This document shows positions 23,920-30,976 of a DNA stretch of 45,986 nt, in pieces. Source of the DNA: Salinarchaeum sp. (lineage in GTDB: Archaea > Halobacteriota > Halobacteria > Halobacteriales > SKNY01). The stretch spans positions 1-45,986 of the forward strand of contig SKNY01000035.1 of assembly GCA_007123105.1 (NCBI GenBank). Reading direction: 5' to 3'. The stretch's first letter is position 1. Each line of letters opens with the position of its first letter. The notes beneath the pieces were generated by a model, which worked only from the letters and a program-made list of their open reading frames with translations, was not told the DNA's origin and searched no databases. A program made the translations under genes and the position numbers.

Positions 23920-25636
23920 CATTAGCCTGACCGGTCGCATACGCATCGACGGCCCGGACTCGATCGACTGCAGCGGAGAGTGCTTGGGCATACGTAGACG
24001 AGCCAGGATCGGTCAATGCCGATTCGAGCCGGGGTACCGCTTCTAAGCGTCCCTCCCGTTCGGCTTTCGCCAGTCGAATGATCACATCATCCGGATCGTA
24101 GAAGGACGAATCAGATGTCTCCGCCTGTACACAGGCTTCGGCTAACGAGCGTACGCGTGTCGGACGTTCGTCGACCCATGATAGAAATCGATCGATCCAT
24201 GAAACGAACTCTTCTGCATCTGCACGGAGTGTATGCCACCGTTGACGGTTTCGCGGGAGGTATGCACTGATGTGGTCGGCCAGCACATCAGCATCGACAT
24301 CCTGAAGCGAATCGGGCTGTCGTTTTGATCGAGCGGCTAGTATCGTGGCTGCCTGCCGATGTTGTCGATCTGTACCGAGATGATCATTCGCCACGGCGTA
24401 GCTCAGTACCCCGGCCGCAAACGCAATCCGTTCGTTTGCATGCGCACGACGATATGCGAACCGATCACGAGGCGGCTCGAGAACGTCACTCAACCAGTCA
24501 CCTGGCTTCCCGATCGCTCCGACGTGCATCGCGTCAGGATCCTCGGCAAGAATTGTTTGCGTCCGCTCGGATATTGTATCATCCCGCATGGAGATTAGGC
24601 GAACATCCTCCACCAACGCGATCCACGCAATGGGGAGATCAGTAATCGTTCGGGGGTTGGCTACGACGTTTTGATGAGGCTCGAACGCCTCCTCGGATCT
24701 CCATGCGATCCCTGCGACCCTCGCAGCCTCCATATGTTTGATTTTGCCGGTAAATAATGCACTCGCGGTGCAGAGATACTCATAACACTTGGCTAGACAT
24801 GTGGCATATTGGCTTTCCCCCGGGTTCTTGAGGAGCGCTTCGAGGTCCGGCGTCCTCCTTTCGTTGGCCTGGATTCCCCGTGCGAGGTCGATGATCGGAT
24901 CGTCGGCCAGGTAGAATTGGGGTTCGTTAATAAACTGATCCATGTGCCACGGATCCGGCTCGAAGTATGCTTCTGCATACCACCGTATCGGGTAATCCGG
25001 CGTTTGACGTTCGCTAAGAATCCGATCAACGGTTCCGGTATCAAACATCCCTTGTAGGTCCACAACGCACTCATAGCAGCTGGCGAGCTCCGCCATCCAT
25101 TTGTATCGGAACAGTGGCTCGACGTTTTGGACATCCACAGCGTTTGATGCCTGATGGCTTCCCATCGAGACTTCGAACATGCCGGGAGGAAACGTCTCAT
25201 CCTGCCCCGCGTAAATCTCGCGAAAGAGGACCGAATCATGATATATCTTGGATAGTTTTTTGGGAGCCCCGCCGTCGACCCGCGGATAGAGCAATCGATT
25301 TGTCGTGTCCTCGTACTGTTTGTACTCTGGATCGACGTGTCGAAAGATTGGTTTGAAGTGACGGTCGGTAGCCCGATGTGTCCACCATCCCAGCACGAAT
25401 GCGAACTCGCGTTCGAAGGCGGGATCACCGGCTCTGCGATCCCAAGTAGCGCGTGCCTTCCGCACCCCGGGAATGATGTTGTTAGCGTTGCCTCGCGAGA
25501 GCGCGCCCATTCGGCCTGCAGTGTGGTGTTCAGCCAGTACGGTCGTCACTTCCGGACAAAGGAGGTTGTCATCGACCGCGATCGCGATGCGACGGCAATC
25601 GTCAAAGGCTGCGAGATGGGTGATCTGTTCCGACAT
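23903..25636 (-). CDS. Duplicated zinc-dependent phospholipase C-like helical protein
   Basis: A 577-aa mainly helical, cytoplasmic-looking protein without a signal peptide. The N-terminal part ('ITHLAAFDDCRRIA', 'HHTAGRMGALSRGNANNIIPG', 'FAFVLGWWTHRATDRHFKPIF') has the spacing of His and Asp ligands seen in the S1/P1 nuclease-phospholipase C type fold. A weaker second copy starts near residue 350 ('DDTISERTQTILAEDPDAMHVGAIGKPGD', then 'IAFAAGVLSYAVANDHLG'), in which the ligands are mostly lost. The family call is tentative. It lies alone on the minus strand upstream of the SBP operon; the spacer between them argues for independent promoters. Its substrate and link to sugar catabolism are unknown. 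Confidence 0.5.
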   Translation of the reverse strand: MSEQITHLAAFDDCRRIAIAVDDNLLCPEVTTVLAEHHTAGRMGALSRGNANNIIPGVRKARATWDRRAGDPAFEREFAFVLGWWTHRATDRHFKPIFRHVDPEYKQYEDTTNRLLYPRVDGGAPKKLSKIYHDSVLFREIYAGQDETFPPGMFEVSMGSHQASNAVDVQNVEPLFRYKWMAELASCYECVVDLQGMFDTGTVDRILSERQTPDYPIRWYAEAYFEPDPWHMDQFINEPQFYLADDPIIDLARGIQANERRTPDLEALLKNPGESQYATCLAKCYEYLCTASALFTGKIKHMEAARVAGIAWRSEEAFEPHQNVVANPRTITDLPIAWIALVEDVRLISMRDDTISERTQTILAEDPDAMHVGAIGKPGDWLSDVLEPPRDRFAYRRAHANERIAFAAGVLSYAVANDHLGTDRQHRQAATILAARSKRQPDSLQDVDADVLADHISAYLPRNRQRWHTLRADAEEFVSWIDRFLSWVDERPTRVRSLAEACVQAETSDSSFYDPDDVIIRLAKAEREGRLEAVPRLESALTDPGSSTYAQALSAAVDRVRAVDAYATGQANDPTLL

Positions 25637-25711
25637 CGATTGGCGAGACGAACAATCGTGGAGGTTAAAATTGTGTGTCTTTCTGTTGCCAGCTGATCAG
25701 CGTGAAAAGAT

Positions 25712-25740
25712 TGGGTGTGAGGGAAATGCCCCCACACCCA
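25712..25740. ncRNA. Strong GC hairpin, possible terminator or small RNA element
   Basis: TGGGTGTG pairs perfectly with CACACCCA, and after one A.C mismatch GGG pairs with CCC around the loop AAATG. It sits inside non-coding AT-rich sequence and no long T run follows on either strand. The role is unknown; it could be an sRNA stem, a protein site or a terminator. Confidence 0.3.
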
Positions 25741-26277
25741 GTTGCCAGGAAACGTGACGGCGGGTGTGTTCCGTCAATCGGTCTCCCCGTGTGGCGGGTC
25801 GACCATCTGTGACGAATGAGTCCATAAATATATAGATGTCGGTACCGGTGGAACACCGACCAATCGGCCGTTGAAGAGGGTTCATGCCAAGTTGACTAAC
25901 TCCCTAGTGATTGCTATAACCCATCTTATTAATTGCGGGCGTGGACAAATTCCGCGCATATTCGCCCGTTATTCGGTGGTATTGATCATCTTGTACTGAT
26001 TGCAGAAACCATGACTGCAACAGAATCGAAATTCGACAGTTCAGTACGTGAGTAGTTAAGTTGATGTGAGCTGATTGACGTATTCTACTTCTGTCGCCCA
26101 ATGTTCCTGCCGGAGTAAAGTAGGGAGAGATACGTTCGACCGTGAATACCACACACGTTCGGCCTGACTGAACAATATCAAAAATATAAACATATTTCTA
26201 AATTCCTCCATCGTTCCTTATACCTGGTGGGTTCTACATTATTCGAACTTATCTCTATGAAATCAATGAAAGTTGGT

Positions 26278-26336
26278 GTTCGGTTCCATCGAACATCTGT
26301 TCGTACTCGGTAGGTTTAATCATAGAACATCTGAAC
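26278..26336 (+). promoter_or_regulatory. Candidate operator and core promoter of the IclR gene
   Basis: The perfect inverted repeat GAACATCTGTTC (26291-26302) and a near copy GAACATCTGAAC (26325-26336) flank a TATA-like GGTTTAAT (26313-26320), which is 25-32 nt before the ATG at 26345. GTTCG...CGAAC (26278-26294) overlaps the first copy. The position on both sides of the TATA box suggests autoregulation by the encoded IclR protein. Confidence 0.45.
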
Positions 26337-26344
26337 GGAACACC

Positions 26345-27133
26345 ATGACTTCTGACGACATCGTCACCGTATCTGCGACCGAGACGAGCCTGCGGATCGT
26401 CGAAGGCATTCATGATCTCCAGGGAGCAGGGATCTCCGAACTTGCACGCCACCTGGACCTTCCGAAAAGTACCGTTCATAATCACGTCAGAACGCTCTAC
26501 GATGCGGAGTATCTAGTCACGAATGACGGAGACTACGATCTCGGACTCAGATTTCTCGAGTTCGGCGATTATGTCCGGAAATACCACCAATTCATTCAGA
26601 TCGGGAGTTCGGAGGCCGAAAAGCTGGCAGAACAGACGGGCGAACGAGTGAACCTCACGGTAGAAGAGCACGGACGGGGCGTCTATGTGTTCAAAGCAAA
26701 CGGCTCTGAGGCGGTCCATATGGACACGTATGCCGGTAAACGTGTCCCTCTTCATGCGACAGCCTTCGGAAAGGCAATACTCTCCCAATGTCCGGCAACT
26801 TTCGTCGATGATATTATTGACCGACATGGGCTGCCTTCGCTTACGTCCCAAACAATCACTGATGCCGATGAGTTACACGCACAACTCGAGATGATCGACG
26901 AGCAGGGATATGCCGTCGATCAGGAAGAACGGCTCGAGGGCGTTAGCTGTGTGGCTGCCCCCATTGTCGTTGAGGGTGAGGTCCGGAGCGCAATTAGCGT
27001 CTCGGGTCCCAAGAGCAGGATCCAAGGCGATGCGCTTGGTACCGAGCTCCCGGATCTCGTGACGAACGCCGCGGAGGTCGTCCGTATTAATATCACCTAC
27101 GCCGACCAGAACACCTTCGACACGTCCTGGTAA
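26345..27133 (+). CDS. IclR family transcriptional regulator
   Basis: A 262-aa regulator. The N-terminal winged helix-turn-helix contains 'GISELARHLDLPKSTVHNHVRTL' (residues about 30-55), and the C-terminal effector domain has 'HGRGVYVFKANGSEAVHMDTYAGKRVPLHATAFGKAILSQ' and 'DQEERLEGVSCVAAPI', both hallmarks of the family. IclR proteins bind small carbon metabolites and repress or activate catabolic operons; haloarchaeal examples control sugar-acid pathways. The ATG at 26345 gives the standard length and lies 25 nt after a TATA box. It is the likely regulator of nearby sugar-acid genes and of itself. Confidence 0.93.
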   Translation: MTSDDIVTVSATETSLRIVEGIHDLQGAGISELARHLDLPKSTVHNHVRTLYDAEYLVTNDGDYDLGLRFLEFGDYVRKYHQFIQIGSSEAEKLAEQTGERVNLTVEEHGRGVYVFKANGSEAVHMDTYAGKRVPLHATAFGKAILSQCPATFVDDIIDRHGLPSLTSQTITDADELHAQLEMIDEQGYAVDQEERLEGVSCVAAPIVVEGEVRSAISVSGPKSRIQGDALGTELPDLVTNAAEVVRINITYADQNTFDTSW

Positions 27134-27134
27134 G

Positions 27135-27156
27135 TTTCACACGATACCGTGTGAAA
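27135..27156. promoter_or_regulatory. Perfect inverted repeat between iclR and rdfA
   Basis: TTTCACACG-ATAC-CGTGTGAAA is a perfect 9-bp inverted repeat starting just after the iclR stop and 38 nt before the rdfA-like start. It could be a terminator stem or an operator. Its TTTCAC/GTGAAA half-sites recur at 30894-30910. Confidence 0.4.
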
Positions 27157-27193
27157 TCGATGAGATCATAGCTGAGTAGTTGAAGGTCGTCTC

Positions 27194-27790
27194 ATGACGG
27201 ATACGGCAGACTGTTGTAAGGTCAGTCGCAGTCTCCACTTGTTTGGCCGATCGTCCTACCTGGAGGAACTCGCTCGAACGGCCGACCGGGGAAACACCAG
27301 CCTTCGGGACCTGGAAACCCGCGTGAACCGGGTGATCACAGAAGGTGCCCTCGAAGCTGCTTCGGGACCAATCGATCTCGCGGTTCGTACCATCATCGAT
27401 GCATTATCTGGCGATCCAAGCCCTCGCGTCCGCGCACGAGTTCGTACCCGACTCACACAGCGGGATGTAGATCCCGACCAACTCAAGAACGCCTACGTCT
27501 CCTATCGAACGATCAAAAACCATCTCAACGAGTGCGAACATATTGACACGAGCAGGGACGAATCACCAATCACTCCAGCACGAGCTACGGATACGATAGG
27601 GTGGTCGGAAACCAGACATGAGGCGATTATTCAGCGGACACTGGAACGGCTACGGTCAGCGAACGAACTCGAACTCCGCGGATCCATTGAGGTATCGATT
27701 CATACGACCGTTACATGTGATCGATGTCATTCGTCAACACCGTTACGGGCTCTGCTCAACGGTAATGCGGCCTGTAATTGTGATACGTGA
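27194..27790 (+). CDS. rdfA: RdfA-like protein (rod-determining factor family)
   Basis: A 198-aa haloarchaeal protein matching the RdfA pattern as I remember it: a start with 'KVSR', 'TSLRDLETRVNRVITEGALEAAS', the middle 'PRVRARVRTRLTQRDVDPDQLKNAYVSYRTIKNHL', and a C-terminal zinc-ribbon-like end 'TTVTCDRCHSSTPLRALL' closing with 'ACNCDT'. RdfA is described in Haloferax volcanii as needed for rod-shaped cells. As in that genome, an SMC-like Sph gene follows (49-bp gap). The copy here lies between two IclR genes in a sugar locus, so it is probably an accessory paralogue; whether it affects shape is unknown. Confidence 0.8.
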   Translation: MTDTADCCKVSRSLHLFGRSSYLEELARTADRGNTSLRDLETRVNRVITEGALEAASGPIDLAVRTIIDALSGDPSPRVRARVRTRLTQRDVDPDQLKNAYVSYRTIKNHLNECEHIDTSRDESPITPARATDTIGWSETRHEAIIQRTLERLRSANELELRGSIEVSIHTTVTCDRCHSSTPLRALLNGNAACNCDT

Positions 27791-27839
27791 AAACCGGCGA
27801 CTATTAGGTGGACCGATTGAATTGCAAATTCGAGCGAAG

Positions 27840-29861
27840 ATGGACGTAGAACCGCCAGGTGACTCGATTCTCCATGCTGTCGAGGCGTCGTTGGGTACGC
27901 CAATCGATGATGGAACGGTCACGACATCGATTGAAGTTGAGCGCATCGGAGGAATCGAACGCGCGGAACTCTCGGTTTTACCCGGAATCACGATCCTCGC
28001 GGGGGAAAACGCCACGAACCGGACCTCGCTGCTGCGGGCGATCAACGGAGTCCTCGGCGGAACGATGGCATCCTTGCGGTCGGATGCTGGTCGGGGTGAG
28101 GCAAGACTTGTGTTCCATAATGGTACCCACGCGGTTTCATTCGATCGACGATTTGAACGCGTGGCACCGGCTGAAGCAACCCAAGACGATGCTCGCCATG
28201 TGGGAAATCCGATGTCGGAAGATCCCGAGACAGTAGATTCGTTCGTCTCGATCCTCGAGACTAACCCAGCTCGTCGCGTCATCGACCGTGGTGGAAATGG
28301 CCTCAGAGACGTGTTGCTCGGACCGGTCGATACCGAAGCGATCGAGCGACAAATCGTCAGCACGCGCCGGCGTCGGGATGAGCTCACAGAGCGAATCGAG
28401 GAAATCGATGGTCGGCTAGCAGATGAACACGTGCTTCGAGAACGACATGGCGCAGTGAAGGCACGGCAATCAGAAGTGAACGCGGACATCGCGACCCTCG
28501 AGGATCAAATTGACCAATTGGACGCAACGAAGACAACCGGACCGGAGACGCAACGTCTACTTGAGGATCTTGATAACCACCGGACCCGACTTCGTACCCT
28601 CAATGACGATGTGGAACTCAAGCAGTCAGAACTGGATGCCTTGACGGCAGAGGCCGAAGCGATCGAGGAGCGCCGCGCAGAGATCAGGGCCGCACATGAC
28701 ATCGACACCGCCGAAAATGCCTGCTCGATCGATGACCGGATCGACGAGCTACGTCGGAAACGTCGTACGATCGACGACCGGCAGAACGGAGCCAAAGCGA
28801 TCGTCGAGGAACTGGTCCAGTTGATTTCGTTAACAGAACGGCTCCTGGACGACTCGGCGTTCGCGACCGTGCACGTAGCCGATGATATCGACCACAATGC
28901 AGGTACGTCCCTTACGTGTTGGACGTGTGGATCGGAAACCAGATCCGCAGCCGTCGAGAAGCGGCTCAACGATCTTCGAGATCGGTTGAATGAGCAACGA
29001 ACAATACTCCGCGAACTAGAGAACGAATATCAAGCCATCGATGATGAACTCGCAACTCTCGACTCGATCCGAGAAACGTATCAGGAGCAATCAGCGCGAC
29101 TCGAACTGATCCAGGAAGAACAACAGACCCTTGTGGATGATCTCGAAGAACTCCGCCACGAACGATCTGCTGAACAAGCGAGGGTAGCCGATCTGGAGGC
29201 AGACGTCGCTTCAGTAACGGAAGCTCACGAATCCACATTAGTGGAGTCCAAATCCCGATTGTCGGACCTGCGCCACGAGCGCGGACGGCTCGACGAACAG
29301 CGTGCATCGATCAGCACCGAACTCGATGAACTCGAAGCGCTTGCCGAAGAACGGTCGACTCTCGTCGAGAAACGTTCGACGACGCGGTCAGAGCTTGAGA
29401 ACCTTCGGAAGCGAATTTCAACGATCGAACGGCAGACGATCGAGCGGTTTAATGAAACCATGGCTGCTGTGGTGTCGCAATTGAATTATCAAAACATTGG
29501 TCGCGTCTGGATTACTCGTCTCGAGGAAAGAACTCAGACGCGATTCGAACTGCAGATTGCCAGGGAAGAGAACGGTACGACATGGGCGGATACGATCGAC
29601 CACCTGTCCGAGAGTGAACGGACGGTCGTCGGGATTGTCGTCGCCATCACGGGGTACATTGTTCATAAGGTCGGCGAGTCGGTTCCGTTTCTCCTGCTGG
29701 ATTCCGTCGAGGCAATTGACGCTGATCGGTTGGTCTCGCTCACCGAATTGCTGCTTGACCACACGACCTTTCTCCTCGTTGCATTGCTTCCGGAGGACGC
29801 AGCTGCATTCGCCGATGATTATGTTGTCCTCACGCCGGAGCAGTGGCAGGCCATAGGGTAA
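27840..29861 (+). CDS. Archaea-specific SMC-related protein (Sph family ATPase)
   Basis: A 673-aa ABC-type ATPase with a long coiled coil. Walker A is 'LAGENATNRTSLLRAINGVLG' near residue 53, in the Sph-type form lacking the usual GKT/S lysine. Two heptad-rich arms (about 130-350 and 365-530) flank a zinc-hook-like 'CWTCG' near residue 358. The signature motif is 'HLSESERTVVGIVVAI' and Walker B is 'FLLLDSVEAID' near residue 617. It resembles Rad50/SMC proteins and the haloarchaeal Sph group. The ATG at 27840 is chosen because the ORF-track start overlaps rdfA in another frame. It is likely co-transcribed with rdfA and acts on chromosome or cytoskeletal organisation, which is inferred. Confidence 0.88.
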   Translation: MDVEPPGDSILHAVEASLGTPIDDGTVTTSIEVERIGGIERAELSVLPGITILAGENATNRTSLLRAINGVLGGTMASLRSDAGRGEARLVFHNGTHAVSFDRRFERVAPAEATQDDARHVGNPMSEDPETVDSFVSILETNPARRVIDRGGNGLRDVLLGPVDTEAIERQIVSTRRRRDELTERIEEIDGRLADEHVLRERHGAVKARQSEVNADIATLEDQIDQLDATKTTGPETQRLLEDLDNHRTRLRTLNDDVELKQSELDALTAEAEAIEERRAEIRAAHDIDTAENACSIDDRIDELRRKRRTIDDRQNGAKAIVEELVQLISLTERLLDDSAFATVHVADDIDHNAGTSLTCWTCGSETRSAAVEKRLNDLRDRLNEQRTILRELENEYQAIDDELATLDSIRETYQEQSARLELIQEEQQTLVDDLEELRHERSAEQARVADLEADVASVTEAHESTLVESKSRLSDLRHERGRLDEQRASISTELDELEALAEERSTLVEKRSTTRSELENLRKRISTIERQTIERFNETMAAVVSQLNYQNIGRVWITRLEERTQTRFELQIAREENGTTWADTIDHLSESERTVVGIVVAITGYIVHKVGESVPFLLLDSVEAIDADRLVSLTELLLDHTTFLLVALLPEDAAAFADDYVVLTPEQWQAIG

Positions 29862-29902
29862 CAGGTAAACGATTATGTGATCGGTCGTTTCATCCTCAGA
29901 AA

Positions 29903-30853
29903 ATGAATAACAACAGACTTTCAACAATCGAAAAGACCGTCGACATCATTCAATACCTCGAAGCCAGTGGCCCCACACGACTCGGCGTGATCGCTGGCGA
30001 ACTCAAGATGAACTCGAGCACTGTCCACCATCACCTATCTACCTTGGAACATGCCGGCCTCGTCACGTCTGTCGATGGAACGTATACGGTAACTCGTAGC
30101 CGAACCGCAGAGCGCCATTCGATTTATTCTCTCGATCTCTTCGACCTGCTCAGCGACGGGGAAGAGCATTTAGTGGATGCGATCGCCGATCAACTCGACC
30201 TCGATCAACCAAGTGTAGCGCGAATGGTGACCAACTACGAACAGCGAGGGTATGTTACCGAAACCGACGACGGGGCCTATCGCATCGGACTCCGATTCCT
30301 AGAGCTTGGCGGCTTCCGCCGCAACCAGATGCCGATCTACCGCATGGGTAAGGAGCGGATCGATATGTTGGCCACAGAAACCGGTGAACTCGCCAATCTT
30401 GTCATCGAAGAAAACGGGCTCGGCGTATACCTTTATCAGGCAATGGGTGAAGGCTCGGCAAATCTCGACACGTATGTCGGCAAACGCACGCCCCTCCACC
30501 AAACTGCGTTCGGAAAGGCGATTCTCTCCCAAATGCCTCGGGAACGAATACTGGCGATCGTCGACCGCCACGGGCTCTCCTCTGCGACGGATAATACGAT
30601 CACCGAGGTCGAGTCGCTATTCGAACGCCTCGAAACGATACGGGAGCGTGGATTCGCGTATGACGACGAGGAACGCCTCCAGGGGCTCCGATGCGTCGCC
30701 GCGCCAGTTACTGATGAGACGGACACGGTAATCGGGGCAGTTAGCGTAGCTGCGCCTGTCAGCCGGATGCGCGAGGATCGATACCACGACACGCTACCAG
30801 AGCGGGTGTTATCGACGGTGAACCTCATCGAACTCGACGTCAATTACGCATGA
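29903..30853 (+). CDS. IclR-type regulator with two winged-helix domains
   Basis: A 316-aa regulator about 55 aa longer than its neighbour IclR. The first winged helix spans about residues 6-62 ('TIEKTVDIIQYLEASG', 'LKMNSSTVHHHLSTLEHAGLV'). A second follows at about 72-130 ('FDLLSDGEEHLVDAIADQLDLDQPSVARMVTNYEQRGYV'). The C-terminal IclR effector domain contains 'NGLGVYLYQAMGEGSANLDTYVGKRTPLHQTAFGKAILSQ' and 'LQGLRCVAAPV'. The ATG at 29903 lies 41 nt after the sph stop, so it probably belongs to the rdfA-sph transcript. Two DNA-binding modules in one IclR protein is uncommon and may allow recognition of longer or split operators. Confidence 0.9.
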   Translation: MNNNRLSTIEKTVDIIQYLEASGPTRLGVIAGELKMNSSTVHHHLSTLEHAGLVTSVDGTYTVTRSRTAERHSIYSLDLFDLLSDGEEHLVDAIADQLDLDQPSVARMVTNYEQRGYVTETDDGAYRIGLRFLELGGFRRNQMPIYRMGKERIDMLATETGELANLVIEENGLGVYLYQAMGEGSANLDTYVGKRTPLHQTAFGKAILSQMPRERILAIVDRHGLSSATDNTITEVESLFERLETIRERGFAYDDEERLQGLRCVAAPVTDETDTVIGAVSVAAPVSRMREDRYHDTLPERVLSTVNLIELDVNYA

Positions 30854-30893
30854 GTCGCAACAGTGATGAGATCGTACGAACTATTGAATTTCC

Positions 30894-30910
30894 ATTTCAC
30901 AAAGTGAAAT
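30894..30910. promoter_or_regulatory. Candidate operator ATTTCAC-AAA-GTGAAAT
   Basis: A perfect 7-bp inverted repeat with a 3-nt spacer lies 40 nt after the double-winged-helix IclR stop and 67 nt before the next ATG. It shares TTTCAC/GTGAAA half-sites with the repeat at 27135-27156, which makes an IclR operator plausible. Confidence 0.4.
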
Positions 30911-30976
30911 AACACTCATCATCGATTAAAACCGCATTATCGAAACGTTGAGCACCTGGAAGGGACGCACGTTAGT

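Larger units (their letters stand above)
25637..26344. other. Long AT-rich intergenic region with hairpins and divergent promoters
   Basis: This spacer of about 700 bp separates the divergent PLC-like and IclR genes and is the longest non-coding stretch here. For the minus gene, TTTTAACC at 25664-25671 is 28-35 nt before the ATG. It contains two hairpins (25712-25740 and 25838-25860) and an AT-rich block 'ATAAATATATAG' near 25824. I see no convincing ORF, tRNA or known RNA. Its size and structure would fit a regulatory region or an unannotated small RNA. Confidence 0.5.

Noticed and set aside
25665-25885. Small minus-strand ORFs in the AT-rich spacer
   Set aside because: They overlap each other in two frames, include both hairpins and show no coding bias.
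27618-27839. Upstream extension of the Sph ORF
   Set aside because: It overlaps the rdfA coding sequence and has no family similarity.
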